Source: Sphingopyxis chilensis (GTDB taxonomy: Bacteria > Pseudomonadota > Alphaproteobacteria > Sphingomonadales > Sphingomonadaceae). Taken from it: a stretch of DNA of 64,000 nucleotides. Position numbers and translations under genes: made by a program. The notes beneath the pieces are model-generated. The model ran no database searches. It saw only the letters and a program-made list of their open reading frames with translations, and was not told the DNA's origin. Below are positions 41,276 through 50,671 of this stretch, in pieces; position 1 is the stretch's first letter, and each line of letters opens with the position of its first letter. Where the stretch lies: NCBI RefSeq assembly GCF_035930445.1, contig NZ_CP142394.1, forward strand, positions 653,501-717,500, read 5' to 3'.

Positions 41276-42934
41276 ATGGACGGTCTAGTGATGAAAGCGG
41301 GCGGCTGGCTGGCGCTGGCGCTGTTCGCGCTGGTGATGGCGGCGCTGGCGGTCGATGCGCCGTTCGCGGTGCACATGATGATCGTCGCGGTCGCCTGTCT
41401 CGCCGTGCTCTGGGCGACGATTTCGCGGGCCGATTATGGCGCGATCGCGCGCGGCATATTGAAAATGCCCACCGACCAGGGCGTCTATGACGACGATCCC
41501 GTCCGCTGGGGTGTCATCGCGACGCTGTTCTGGGGCATTGCGGGGATGGCAGCGGGGCTGTTCATCGCGCTCCAGCTCGCCTTTCCGGTGCTCAACCTCA
41601 ATCTGGAATATACGACCTTCGGGCGGCTGCGCCCGCTCCACACCTCGGCGGTGATCTTCGCGTTCGGCGGCAATGCGCTGATCGCGACAAGCTTTTACGT
41701 CGTTCAGCGCACCTGCCGCGCGCGGCTCGCCTTTCCGAACCTCGCGCGCTTCGTCTTCTGGGGATACCAGCTGTTCATCGTCCTCGCCGCCACCGGCTAT
41801 CTGATGGGCGTCACCGAGGCGAAGGAATATGCCGAACCCGAATGGTATGTCGACCTGTGGCTGACGATCGTCTGGGTCGCCTATCTGGCCGTTTTCGTCG
41901 GCACGATCGTCAGGCGCCGCGAACCGCATATCTATGTCGCGAACTGGTTCTACCTCAGTTTCATCATCACCATCGCGATGCTGCACATCGTCAACAATCT
42001 GTCGATGCCCGCGAGCATCTTCGGGTCGAAAAGCTATGCCGCCTTCGCCGGGGTGCAGGATGCGCTGACGCAATGGTGGTACGGGCATAATGCGGTCGGA
42101 TTTTTCCTGACCGCGGGCTTCCTCGCGATGATGTATTATTTCGTGCCGAAGCAGGCCGAGCGGCCGGTGTACAGCTACCGCCTGTCGATCATCCACTTCT
42201 GGTCGCTGATCTTCCTCTACATCTGGGCGGGTCCGCATCATCTCCATTACACCGCGCTGCCCGATTGGGCGCAGACGCTGGGCATGGTGTTCTCGATCAT
42301 GCTGTGGATGCCGAGCTGGGGCGGGATGATCAACGGGCTGATGACGCTCAACGGCGCGTGGGACAAGATCCGCACCGACCCGATCATCCGCATGATGGTG
42401 ATGGCGCTCGCCTTCTATGGCATGAGCACCTTCGAAGGCCCGATGATGTCGATCAAATGGGTCAACTCCATGTCGCACTATACCGACTGGACGATCGGCC
42501 ACGTTCATTCGGGCGCGCTCGGCTGGAACGGCATGATCACCTTTGCCAGCGTCTATTATCTGGTACCGCGCCTGTGGGGCCGCCAGCGCCTCTACAGCCT
42601 GCGCATGGTCAACTGGCACTTCTGGCTCGCGACCGTCGGGATCGTTTTCTACGCCGCCTCGATGTGGGTCGCCGGCATCATGCAGGGACTGATGTGGCGC
42701 GAATATGGCGCCGACGGCTACCTCGTCTACAGCTTTGCCGAAAGCGTCGCGGCGATGCATCCGATGTATCTGATCCGCGCCGCGGGTGGGGCGATGTATC
42801 TCGCCGGCTTCCTCATCATGATAGTCAACGTCTGGGCGACGCTCGCGGGCAGGGTTCGCGCCGAAAAGCCGATGACCGAAACCCCCTACAGCGCCGCAGC
42901 GGACCGCCCGCTCGCGCCCGTGCCCGCCGAATAA
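41276..42934 (+). CDS. ccoN: cbb3-type cytochrome c oxidase subunit I
   Basis: The 552-residue catalytic subunit of the high-affinity terminal oxidase, inner membrane. His ligands are visible in [16 protein letters not shown] (low-spin haem b), [12 protein letters not shown] (CuB), [13 protein letters not shown] (CuB pair) and [13 protein letters not shown] (haem b3 and b). The ATG at 41276 gives [20 protein letters not shown]. The frame is open from 41189, but that would start inside the FNR box. First gene of a tight operon ending at 49204. Confidence 0.97.
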   Translation: MDGLVMKAGGWLALALFALVMAALAVDAPFAVHMMIVAVACLAVLWATISRADYGAIARGILKMPTDQGVYDDDPVRWGVIATLFWGIAGMAAGLFIALQLAFPVLNLNLEYTTFGRLRPLHTSAVIFAFGGNALIATSFYVVQRTCRARLAFPNLARFVFWGYQLFIVLAATGYLMGVTEAKEYAEPEWYVDLWLTIVWVAYLAVFVGTIVRRREPHIYVANWFYLSFIITIAMLHIVNNLSMPASIFGSKSYAAFAGVQDALTQWWYGHNAVGFFLTAGFLAMMYYFVPKQAERPVYSYRLSIIHFWSLIFLYIWAGPHHLHYTALPDWAQTLGMVFSIMLWMPSWGGMINGLMTLNGAWDKIRTDPIIRMMVMALAFYGMSTFEGPMMSIKWVNSMSHYTDWTIGHVHSGALGWNGMITFASVYYLVPRLWGRQRLYSLRMVNWHFWLATVGIVFYAASMWVAGIMQGLMWREYGADGYLVYSFAESVAAMHPMYLIRAAGGAMYLAGFLIMIVNVWATLAGRVRAEKPMTETPYSAAADRPLAPVPAE

Positions 42935-42946
42935 GGAGCCCGGACA

Positions 42947-43720
42947 ATGGCCACCCACCCCGCCGAAAAGCGCCTGAGCCACAAGAAGCTCGAGCGCAAC
43001 GTCAGCCTGCTCGGCCTGTTCGCGCTCGTCGCGGTCGCGATCGGCGGCATCGTCGAGATCGCGCCGCTGTTCTGGATCGACAATACGATCGAGAAGGTCG
43101 ACGGAATGCGCCCCTATACTCCGCTCGAGCTGGCGGGCCGCAACATCTATATGCGCGAGGGCTGCTACACCTGTCACAGCCAGATGATCCGCCCGTTTCG
43201 CGACGAGGTCGAACGCTATGGCCATTACAGCCTGGCGGCCGAGAGCATGTACGACCATCCCTTCCAATGGGGGTCGAAGCGCACCGGGCCCGACCTTGCG
43301 CGTGTCGGCGGGCGCTATTCGGACGAGTGGCACAAGGCGCATCTGATCGACCCGCGCAGCGTCGTGCCCGAGTCTATCATGCCGCCCTATGCCTTTCTCG
43401 CCGAGCGCGACCTATACGTCGGCGACATGCGGGGCGATCTCACCGCGCTGTCGCGCGTCGGCGTGCCCTACAGCAAGGAAGCCATCGCCGCGGCGAACGA
43501 GGATCTGAAGGCACAGGTCGATCCGGCGGCGGGCATCGATCTGCAAAAACGCTATCCAAAGGCGCAGGTGCGCGATTTTGACGGCAATCCCGATCGCTTG
43601 TCCGAAATGGATGCGCTGATCGCCTATCTCCAGATGCTCGGCACGCTCGTAGATGTCGAAAAGGCCGCGCCGCAGGAGCAGGGCGCCGCACCCGCCGCGC
43701 CGCAGGGGAAGGCGCCATGA
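42947..43720 (+). CDS. ccoO: cbb3-type oxidase subunit II (mono-haem cytochrome c)
   Basis: A 257-residue membrane-anchored cytochrome c. One N-terminal helix ([20 protein letters not shown]), then the haem c site Cys73-x2-Cys76-His77 in [14 protein letters not shown] and a Met ligand candidate later (SIMPPYAFL). Electrons pass from CcoP through it to CcoN. Ends with an Ala/Pro-rich tail and overlaps ccoQ (ATGA). Confidence 0.96.
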   Translation: MATHPAEKRLSHKKLERNVSLLGLFALVAVAIGGIVEIAPLFWIDNTIEKVDGMRPYTPLELAGRNIYMREGCYTCHSQMIRPFRDEVERYGHYSLAAESMYDHPFQWGSKRTGPDLARVGGRYSDEWHKAHLIDPRSVVPESIMPPYAFLAERDLYVGDMRGDLTALSRVGVPYSKEAIAAANEDLKAQVDPAAGIDLQKRYPKAQVRDFDGNPDRLSEMDALIAYLQMLGTLVDVEKAAPQEQGAAPAAPQGKAP

Positions 43721-43875
43721 CCTACAACGACCTGCGCCATTTCGCCGACAGCTGGGGGCTGCTCGCGATGACCATCCTGTTTCTGGGCCTCGTCGCCTGG
43801 CCGTTCCGCAAGGGGTCGCGCCGCCGCAACGAAGAGGCCGCAACGATGATCTTCAAGGACGACGAGCATGGCTGA
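43717..43875 (+). CDS. ccoQ: cbb3-type oxidase subunit IV
   Basis: A 52-residue protein with one membrane helix ([19 protein letters not shown]) followed by [20 protein letters not shown], the usual CcoQ pattern. It stabilises the oxidase. It overlaps ccoO by 4 bases and ccoP by 8. Confidence 0.93.
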   Translation: MTYNDLRHFADSWGLLAMTILFLGLVAWPFRKGSRRRNEEAATMIFKDDEHG

Positions 43876-44800
43876 CCGCAAGCGCATCGACGAAGCCACC
43901 GGCACGAGCACGGTCGGCCATGAATGGGACGGGATCGAGGAACTCGACACACCGATGCCGCGCTGGTGGCTGTGGACCTTTTACGCCAGCATCGTGTGGG
44001 CGTTCGGCTATGTCATCCTCTATCCCGCCTGGCCGCTGGTGAACAGCGCGACCGAGGGCGTGCTGGGGTGGAGCAGCCGCGGCGAGCTGGAGCAGGCGAT
44101 GCAGGCGCACGCGGTGCGCCGCGCCCCGATCACCAATGCCATCGCGGCGACGGCGCTGACCGACCTGCCCGCCAAACCCGAACTGATGCAGGCGGCGGTG
44201 CAAGGCGGCGCCGCGTCTTTTCGCGTGCATTGCGTCCAGTGTCACGGCGCCGGCGGGGCGGGCGTGAGGAAGCTCTACCCCAGCCTGACCGACGATGACT
44301 GGCTGTGGGGCGGCGATCTCGCGAGCATCGAATATACGATCGCCCACGGCATCCGGAACCCCGATCACGAGGCAACGCGCATCAGCCAGATGCCCGCTTT
44401 CGGACGCGACGGCATCCTCGATGCCGCGCAGATCGCCGACCTGGTCAGCCATGTTCGCGTCATCAGCCGGCAGGAACAACCGGGCGCGGCGTCGAGGCGC
44501 GGCGAGGCACTGTTCCAGGCGAACTGCGCTGTTTGCCACGGCGCGACCGGCGCCGGCGATCGCACCGTCGGCGCGCCGAAACTGACCGACGCCGTCTGGC
44601 TCTATGGCGGCGATCGCGACAGCCTGACCGCGACGATCGCCCAGCCGCGCAACGGCGTGATGCCGCGCTGGGGCCACCGGCTCGACCCGGTGACGGTCAA
44701 GATGCTGGCGACCTATGTCTATTCGCTGGGTGGCGGCGAGAAAGCGGCGCGCGCGGCGGCGGCGGCATCCGAAGGGCAGGGAGCCGATGGCCAGCCCTGA
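43868..44800 (+). CDS. ccoP: cbb3-type oxidase subunit III (di-haem cytochrome c)
   Basis: A 310-residue protein with one helix at about residues 32-55 and two haem c sites: Cys122-x2-Cys125-His126 (HCVQCHGAG) and Cys220-x2-Cys223-His224 (NCAVCHGAT). The N-terminal GHEWDGIEELDTPMPRWWLW is typical of CcoP. It accepts electrons from bc1/cytochrome c. The end overlaps ccoG by 14 bases. Confidence 0.96.
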   Translation: MADRKRIDEATGTSTVGHEWDGIEELDTPMPRWWLWTFYASIVWAFGYVILYPAWPLVNSATEGVLGWSSRGELEQAMQAHAVRRAPITNAIAATALTDLPAKPELMQAAVQGGAASFRVHCVQCHGAGGAGVRKLYPSLTDDDWLWGGDLASIEYTIAHGIRNPDHEATRISQMPAFGRDGILDAAQIADLVSHVRVISRQEQPGAASRRGEALFQANCAVCHGATGAGDRTVGAPKLTDAVWLYGGDRDSLTATIAQPRNGVMPRWGHRLDPVTVKMLATYVYSLGGGEKAARAAAAASEGQGADGQP

Positions 44801-46244
44801 CGACCTGACCGGCGAAAACGCGCCGCTCTATGCGGCGCGCAAAGGCGTCTATCCCAAAAAGGTCGACGGCCCCTTTCGCCGCTTCAAATGGGCGATCATG
44901 GGGGTCACCCTGGCGATCTATTATGGCACCCCGTGGATCCGCTGGGACCGCGGTCCTTATGCGCCCGATCAGGCGGTGCTCGTCGACCTCGCGAACCGCC
45001 GTTTCTACATGTTCCAGATCGAAATCTGGCCGCACGAATTTTATTATGTCGCGGGTCTGCTCATCATGGCTGGGATCGGGCTGTTCCTCGTCACCAGTGC
45101 GGTGGGGCGCGCCTGGTGCGGCTATGCCTGTCCGCAAACGGTGTGGACCGACCTCTTCCAGCATGTCGACCGGCTGGTCGATGGCGACCGCAATGCGCAG
45201 ATCCGGCTTGCGAACGGTCCCTGGACCTTCGAGAAGCTCGCCAAGCGCACCGTCAAATATGGAATCTATCTCGTGGTCGCCTTCTGGACAGGCGGCGCGT
45301 GGATCATGTATTTCGCCGATGCGCCGACGCTGACCGCCGATTTCTGGGCCGGACAGGCCGCGCCGGTCGCCTATGGCACTGTCGCCGTGCTCACCGCGAC
45401 CACTTTCATCTTCGGCGGCTTCATGCGTGAACAGGTGTGCATCTATATGTGCCCCTGGCCGCGCATCCAGACCGCGATGATGGATGAAAAGTCGCTGCTC
45501 GTGACCTATAAGGAGTGGCGCGGCGAACCGCGCGGCAGCGTCAAGAAGGCAGAGGCGCATCCCGGCGCGTTTGGCGACTGCATCGACTGCAACCAGTGCG
45601 TCGCGGTGTGTCCGACCGGGATCGATATTCGCGAAGGGCCGCAGATCGGCTGCATCACCTGCGCGCTGTGCATCGATGCCTGCGACGGCGTGATGAAACA
45701 GGTCGGACGCCCGCGCGGGTTGATCGATTATTGCACGCTCGACGATGCTGCGATCGAAAAGACGGGCGGCGTCGGCAAACCGGTCGTGAAGACGCTGCTG
45801 CGACCGCGCACGCTCGTCTATTTCGGCATATGGAGCGCGATCGGCGCCGCGATGCTGTTCTCGCTGGGGCAGCGGACGCGGCTCGATCTCGCGGTCCAGC
45901 ACGAGCGCAGCCCGCTCTATGTCCAGCTGTCCGACGGCCATATCCGCAACAATTACACGCTGAAGCTGCGCAACATGGAAACGCGCCCGCGCCGCGTCGC
46001 GGTGACGGTTGACGGGCTGAAGGGTGCCGCGCTGTGGACCGAAGCGGGGTCGCGCGAAACCGCGAAGCAGCGCATCGAAATTGCGCTCGCTCCCGACAGC
46101 GTCACGCGGCTCAAGCTGTTCATTGCGGCGCCGGGCGCCGGTCCGGCGCGGCAGGATTTCACCATCGCGACGCGCGGCCTCGACGGCGATCCGCGCGGCG
46201 ACAGCGACATCATCCAGTTCGACCGGCCGGAGCCAGGACAATGA
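44787..46244 (+). CDS. ccoG: cbb3 oxidase accessory ferredoxin-type protein CcoG
   Basis: A 485-residue membrane protein (also called RdxA/FixG) that reduces copper for CuB assembly. Several helices, then a 2x[4Fe-4S] region CIDCNQCVAVCPTGIDIREG with GCITCALCIDACDGVM, and a periplasmic Ig-like C-terminal domain. A further RAWCGYACPQTVW motif lies in the N-terminal half. Start at 44787 after gggagcc; the earlier frame from 44715 is within ccoP. Confidence 0.94.
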   Translation: MASPDDLTGENAPLYAARKGVYPKKVDGPFRRFKWAIMGVTLAIYYGTPWIRWDRGPYAPDQAVLVDLANRRFYMFQIEIWPHEFYYVAGLLIMAGIGLFLVTSAVGRAWCGYACPQTVWTDLFQHVDRLVDGDRNAQIRLANGPWTFEKLAKRTVKYGIYLVVAFWTGGAWIMYFADAPTLTADFWAGQAAPVAYGTVAVLTATTFIFGGFMREQVCIYMCPWPRIQTAMMDEKSLLVTYKEWRGEPRGSVKKAEAHPGAFGDCIDCNQCVAVCPTGIDIREGPQIGCITCALCIDACDGVMKQVGRPRGLIDYCTLDDAAIEKTGGVGKPVVKTLLRPRTLVYFGIWSAIGAAMLFSLGQRTRLDLAVQHERSPLYVQLSDGHIRNNYTLKLRNMETRPRRVAVTVDGLKGAALWTEAGSRETAKQRIEIALAPDSVTRLKLFIAAPGAGPARQDFTIATRGLDGDPRGDSDIIQFDRPEPGQ

Positions 46245-46711
46245 CAGGAAAACGGGCCCCCAAGCCGTTCACCGGCTGGCACATGACGGCCATTCTTGTG
46301 GCCTTCTTTGCCACCGTCGTCGTGGTCAATTTCACGATGGCGCGCCTCGCCATGTCGACCTTTGGCGGCAAGGTGGTCGAAAACAGCTATGTCGCGAGCC
46401 AGCATTACAACACATGGCTCGAACGCGCGAAGGCGCAGGATCGTCTGCGATGGGCGCCGACGGTAACGCTCGATCCCGATCGGCGCGTTCGCATTGAAAT
46501 TCGAAAGGATGGCCGGCCGCTCTCGGGACTGCGCGTGCGCGCGGCGGCCAGCCATCCCCTTGGGCGCACCGCTCCCGTCACGCTTCGTTTCGTGGCCGTG
46601 GAGGAGGGCGGGTGGCGCTCGGTCGAGCCGCTGGCGATGGGGCGCCAGCGGCTCGACATCCGCGTTGGGAAGGGCGGGGACAAAGCGCGCTTCCGGATCG
46701 ACCTGCAATGA
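46241..46711 (+). CDS. ccoH: cbb3 oxidase assembly protein CcoH (FixH)
   Basis: A 156-residue protein with one N-terminal helix (WHMTAILVAFFATVVVVNFT) and a periplasmic FixH domain (ENSYVASQHYNTWLERAKAQ is the family hallmark). It is needed for stable assembly. ATGA overlaps with both ccoG and ccoI show translational coupling; the earlier frame from 46034 is shadow of ccoG. Confidence 0.92.
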   Translation: MTGKRAPKPFTGWHMTAILVAFFATVVVVNFTMARLAMSTFGGKVVENSYVASQHYNTWLERAKAQDRLRWAPTVTLDPDRRVRIEIRKDGRPLSGLRVRAAASHPLGRTAPVTLRFVAVEEGGWRSVEPLAMGRQRLDIRVGKGGDKARFRIDLQ

Positions 46712-48822
46712 GCGCCGCGGCCCTGATCGAACGCGATTTTGCGGTCCCCGACATTCGCTGTGCCGGATGCATTGCCAAGCTGGAACAGGGGCTCGTCCGC
46801 GACCGGCGTATCGCCGCCGCGCGTGTCAACTTCACCGAAAAGCGCGTCCACCTCTCGTGCCTGCCCGATGCAGAGATGCCCGATCTCATCGGCGCCTTCG
46901 CGTCGCTGGGGTTCGAGGCGCATCCCGTCGGCAACGGGCCGGGTGAGACCGATCCTGCCGCGGCCGACACCCGCGAGCTGCTGCGCGCCGTCGCCGTCGC
47001 GGGCTTCGCGATGATGAACATCATGCTGCTGTCGGTGTCGGTATGGTCGGGTGCGGCGGGGGCCACGCGAGATCTCTTCCACTGGCTCTCGGCGATGATT
47101 GCGCTGCCGACGATCGCTTATGCCGGCCGGCCCTTCTTCCGTTCGGCGTGGCGCGCGCTCCGCCATCGCCAGACCAATATGGACGTACCGATCAGCATCG
47201 GCGTGCTGCTCGCGAGCGCGCTCAGTCTCCATGAAACTGCGACGCATGGGCCGCACGCCTATTTCGACGGCGCGGTCATGCTGCTCTTTTTCCTGCTCTG
47301 CGGGCGCTGGCTCGACAGCGTGATGCGCGACCGGGCGCGCGGCGGCGTTGCCGCGCTGCTGCGCAATATGGGCACGGGCGCGCTGGTGCTGCGCGGCGAA
47401 GGGTCGGGACATTGGGTCGACGCGACCGCGCTCGAGCATGGCATGGTCATGCTGGTCGCGGCGGGCGAGCGTCTTGCCGCCGACGGTGTCGTCGTGAGAG
47501 GCGAAAGCCGGCTCGATCTGTCGCTGCTCACCGGCGAAAGCGCGCCGGTCGCGGCGCATGTCGGCGACCATGTTCACGCCGGGACGCTCAATCTCGACGC
47601 GCCGATCCGGATCCGGGTGACCGCTGCCGGCGCCGATACGGCGATCGCCGACATCGCGCGGTTGATGGGCGAGGCGGCGCAGGGCAAGTCGCGCTACGTC
47701 CGCATCGCCGACCGCGCCGCGCGGCTTTATGCGCCGGCGGTCCACGCGCTCGCGCTGCTGGCCTTCGTCGGCTGGATGGTGACGGGCGCGGGATGGCATC
47801 ACAGCCTGCTGATCGCGGTCGCGGTGCTCATCATCACCTGCCCCTGCGCGCTCGGCCTCGCGGTTCCCGCGGCGCAGATCGTCGCGGCGGGCGAACTGAT
47901 GCGCGTCGGCGTGCTCATCAAGGACGGATCCGCGCTCGAACGCCTGGCCGAAGTCGACTGCGCGCTGATCGACAAGACCGGCACGCTCACGCTCGGCCGT
48001 CCCGTCGCGCTCGATCTGGACGGGCTCGGCGTTCAAGCCGAAGGATTGCTTCTCGCGCTGGCGCAGGTCAGCCGTCATCCGCTGAGCGAGGCCTTGCTCC
48101 GCGATCTGACGGCGCGCGGGATCGAGCCCGAAGCCGTGGAAGATATCCGCGAAATCCCCGGCTTCGGCGTCGAGGCCATGTGGAAGGGACTCAGGGTGTC
48201 GCTTGGCCGGCCGCACCAGAATTTGAACGACAGCGCGCTCGCCACGCAGCTTTCGATCGATGGGGAAGCGGTGGCGACCGTCCACTTCGCCGACCAGCTT
48301 CGTCCCGATGCCCGCAGCGCGGTTGACGCGCTGCGGGCGGAGGGGCTCGATGCGATGATCCTGTCGGGCGACCGCGCCGAAGCCGTCGCGCCGGTGGCGC
48401 GGGCGCTTGGCATGACGGCGCAGACGGGCATGAGCCCGCAGGACAAGCTCGCGGCGATCGCGCGGCAGGCGGGGCTGGGGCGCAAGGTCCTGATGATCGG
48501 CGACGGGCTGAACGATGGCCCCGCGCTTGCGGCGGGCCACGCATCGATGGCGCCGGGCTCGGCGAGCGATGTCGGCAAGAACGCCGCCGACTGCATCTTT
48601 TTGGGCGACCGCATGATGCCAGTGGTCCAGACGCTCCGCATCGCGCGGCGGACGCAGGCGATCGTCCGGCAGAATTTCGCGCTGGCGATCGGCTATAATG
48701 TCGTTGCCGTGCCGCTAGCCTTTCTGGGGCATGTAACGCCGCTCGTCGCGGCGCTCGCGATGTCGGGATCGTCGCTCCTCGTCGTCGGTAATGCGATGCG
48801 GCTGAAAAGGGCGATCCGGTGA
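46708..48822 (+). CDS. ccoI: Copper-exporting P-type ATPase CcoI (FixI)
   Basis: A 704-residue P1B-type ATPase delivering copper for the oxidase. An N-terminal HMA domain with CAGC (DIRCAGCIAKLE), helices, LLTGES, the metal-binding TCPCALGLAVP, phosphorylation site DKTGTLTLG and hinge MIGDGLNDGPAL. A start at 46708 overlaps ccoH by ATGA; the frame from 46612 lies in ccoH. Confidence 0.95.
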   Translation: MSAAALIERDFAVPDIRCAGCIAKLEQGLVRDRRIAAARVNFTEKRVHLSCLPDAEMPDLIGAFASLGFEAHPVGNGPGETDPAAADTRELLRAVAVAGFAMMNIMLLSVSVWSGAAGATRDLFHWLSAMIALPTIAYAGRPFFRSAWRALRHRQTNMDVPISIGVLLASALSLHETATHGPHAYFDGAVMLLFFLLCGRWLDSVMRDRARGGVAALLRNMGTGALVLRGEGSGHWVDATALEHGMVMLVAAGERLAADGVVVRGESRLDLSLLTGESAPVAAHVGDHVHAGTLNLDAPIRIRVTAAGADTAIADIARLMGEAAQGKSRYVRIADRAARLYAPAVHALALLAFVGWMVTGAGWHHSLLIAVAVLIITCPCALGLAVPAAQIVAAGELMRVGVLIKDGSALERLAEVDCALIDKTGTLTLGRPVALDLDGLGVQAEGLLLALAQVSRHPLSEALLRDLTARGIEPEAVEDIREIPGFGVEAMWKGLRVSLGRPHQNLNDSALATQLSIDGEAVATVHFADQLRPDARSAVDALRAEGLDAMILSGDRAEAVAPVARALGMTAQTGMSPQDKLAAIARQAGLGRKVLMIGDGLNDGPALAAGHASMAPGSASDVGKNAADCIFLGDRMMPVVQTLRIARRTQAIVRQNFALAIGYNVVAVPLAFLGHVTPLVAALAMSGSSLLVVGNAMRLKRAIR

Positions 48823-48974
48823 ACGGGCTCGTTTTTCTGATCCCGATCGCGTTGGGCCTCGGACTCCTCGGGCTCGCGGCCTTTTTCTGGTCGCTGCGCC
48901 GGGGGCAGTTCGAGGACCTCGACGGCGCTGCGCTGCGCATCTTCGTCGAGGATGAAGAGGACCGGGCCGCATGA
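48819..48974 (+). CDS. ccoS: cbb3 oxidase assembly protein CcoS
   Basis: A 51-residue, one-helix protein with a GTG start overlapping the ccoI stop (GTGA). FLIPIALGLGLLGLAAFFWS is followed by LRRGQFEDLDGAALRIFVED, the CcoS pattern. It overlaps the next ORF by 4 bases. Confidence 0.93.
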   Translation: MNGLVFLIPIALGLGLLGLAAFFWSLRRGQFEDLDGAALRIFVEDEEDRAA

Positions 48975-49204
48975 TCGTTCGGGCGTTCGCCTCGTTCGCG
49001 GGGGTGGCCGGGCTCGCGCTGGCGCCGTTGACCGGCGACACGCGGGTGCTGGTGGTCCCCGATTGCGGCGGCGGCCGGCACATCATGATCGTGCCGGACG
49101 ATGCGGACACGCCCACGGAAGAGGGTGGAGGCTGCGCGAAGGCGTGCCACGCGATGACCGACCGGCGCCACGGGCCGACCGGCGCCCGGAAGGGCTGCTG
49201 CTGA
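48971..49204 (+). CDS. Small Cys-rich exported protein at the cco operon end
   Basis: A 77-residue ORF whose ATG overlaps the ccoS stop (ATGA). The first 21 residues (MIVRAFASFAGVAGLALAPL) look like a signal or anchor. The rest has five Cys: VPDCGGGRH, CAKACHAMTD and a terminal KGCC. The Cys/His pattern suggests metal (copper) binding or a disulfide. I do not recognise a family. Coupling to ccoS supports expression with the oxidase assembly genes. Confidence 0.68.
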   Translation: MIVRAFASFAGVAGLALAPLTGDTRVLVVPDCGGGRHIMIVPDDADTPTEEGGGCAKACHAMTDRRHGPTGARKGCC

Positions 49205-49212
49205 TGATCCTC

Positions 49213-49226
49213 TTGATCTGCGTCAA
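49213..49226. promoter_or_regulatory. FNR/FixK box upstream of hemN
   Basis: TTGATCTGCGTCAA, one mismatch from the TTGAT-N4-ATCAA dyad. Centre to hemN ATG is about 42 bases, so a class II start at -41.5 would put the transcript start on or beside the ATG. Upstream ORFs end 9 bases before. Confidence 0.75.
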
Positions 49227-49260
49227 TGCGATGTCGCATCCGGCAACCTAGGCAAGCGCA

Positions 49261-50556
49261 ATGTGGAGTTATCACCCCGATCTTCTGGCGACCCCGGTGC
49301 CGCGCTACACAAGCTACCCGACCGCCGTCGAATTTGCCGATGACGTCGGCGCTGACGATTATGCGGCCGCGCTTGACCGGATCGAACCGGCCACGCCGGT
49401 CTCGCTCTACGTCCATATCCCGTTCTGCGACCAGATTTGCTGGTATTGTGGCTGCAACACAGGCGCGGCCAACCGCACGCAGCGGCTGGCGGACTATCTG
49501 GCGGCGCTGCGATCCGAAATCGCCGACGTCGCCAGGCGGCTAGGCGGCCGCGCGCGCGTTCAGCGGATAGCGTTTGGAGGCGGCAGCCCCAATGCGATCG
49601 CGCCGGTCGATTTCGTCCGCCTGCTCGACCGGATCCTGACCGTCTTCGACGCCATCGCGCCGGAAATCTCGATCGAGATCGACCCGCGCGGCTTTTCGGC
49701 CGATTGGGCGCGCGTTCTCGCGGCATCGGGCGTCGCGCGCGTCAGCCTTGGGGTGCAGACATTTTCACCGCAAATCCAGCACGCGATCGGGAGGATCCAG
49801 CCGCTCGCCGATATCGAAAATGCCGTGGCAAGTCTTCGCTTGCGCGGGATCGACGCGATCAATTTCGATCTGATGTACGGATTGCCGGGGCAGGGCCTCG
49901 ACGATCTCGACGCGACGCTCGACGAGACAATCCGGCTCGCGCCAGGCCGCGTCGCGCTATTCGGCTATGCGCATCTCCCCGCGATGATCCCGCGCCAGCG
50001 CCGTATCGATGCCAGCAACCTGCCGGGCCATGAGTTGCGCTTCGAACAAGCCCGGCGCGGCTACGAACGTCTCGTCGCTGCGGGCTATCGGCCCATCGGC
50101 TTCGATCATTTCGCCCGCCCCGACGATCCGCTCGCCGTTGCCGCTGACGAGGGGCGGGTGAACCGGAACTTTCAGGGCTTTACCGATGATGATGCCCAGG
50201 TCCTGCTTGGCTTTGGCGCAAGCGCGATCAGCAAATTTCCCGACCTGATCGTCCAGAATGAAAAGCGCGCCGGACATTATCGCGATCTGGTCGAGGCCCG
50301 TGGGCTTGCCGCGATGCGCGGGGTGATAATCGATGCGAACGAACGCAGGCGCGGCGCGATCATTCGCGCGCTTCTTTGCAGCGGGCGGGCGCAAATCGAT
50401 GCGCCCTTCAACAAGGAGGCCCATGCCGCGCTGGCTGGATTCGAGGACCGGGGCTTGATCGGTTGGGAGGGTGATGACCTCCTTATCCGCGATTCCGGAC
50501 GGCCCTATGCGCGGCATGTCGCGGCGCATTTCGACCGCGTCCGGGGGGAATTGTAA
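49261..50556 (+). CDS. hemN: Oxygen-independent coproporphyrinogen III oxidase
   Basis: A 431-residue radical-SAM enzyme making protoporphyrinogen without O2, required for haem synthesis when oxygen is low. The cluster motif is IPFCDQICWYCGCNT (CxxxCxxC plus an extra Cys), followed by RIAFGGGSPNAI and DPRGFSADW. The C-terminal HemN domain is present. It is shorter than typical E. coli HemN (about 457) but complete. Placed directly after the cco operon under its own FNR box. Confidence 0.93.
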   Translation: MWSYHPDLLATPVPRYTSYPTAVEFADDVGADDYAAALDRIEPATPVSLYVHIPFCDQICWYCGCNTGAANRTQRLADYLAALRSEIADVARRLGGRARVQRIAFGGGSPNAIAPVDFVRLLDRILTVFDAIAPEISIEIDPRGFSADWARVLAASGVARVSLGVQTFSPQIQHAIGRIQPLADIENAVASLRLRGIDAINFDLMYGLPGQGLDDLDATLDETIRLAPGRVALFGYAHLPAMIPRQRRIDASNLPGHELRFEQARRGYERLVAAGYRPIGFDHFARPDDPLAVAADEGRVNRNFQGFTDDDAQVLLGFGASAISKFPDLIVQNEKRAGHYRDLVEARGLAAMRGVIIDANERRRGAIIRALLCSGRAQIDAPFNKEAHAALAGFEDRGLIGWEGDDLLIRDSGRPYARHVAAHFDRVRGEL

Positions 50557-50610
50557 GCGCGCGATCGCGGGGCCGTTTCTTGCCTTCGATTATGCGTTGG
50601 TCCGCGGTGT

Positions 50611-50624
50611 TTGACGCAGATCAA
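50611..50624. promoter_or_regulatory. FNR/FixK box upstream of cytochrome b561
   Basis: TTGACGCAGATCAA, one mismatch from consensus, centred about 54 bases before the GTG start of the b561 gene. Confidence 0.72.
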
Positions 50625-50671
50625 AGCGTCGATCTCTCGAATATGGTGAACAGGTTTTGAGGAGAACCGAC

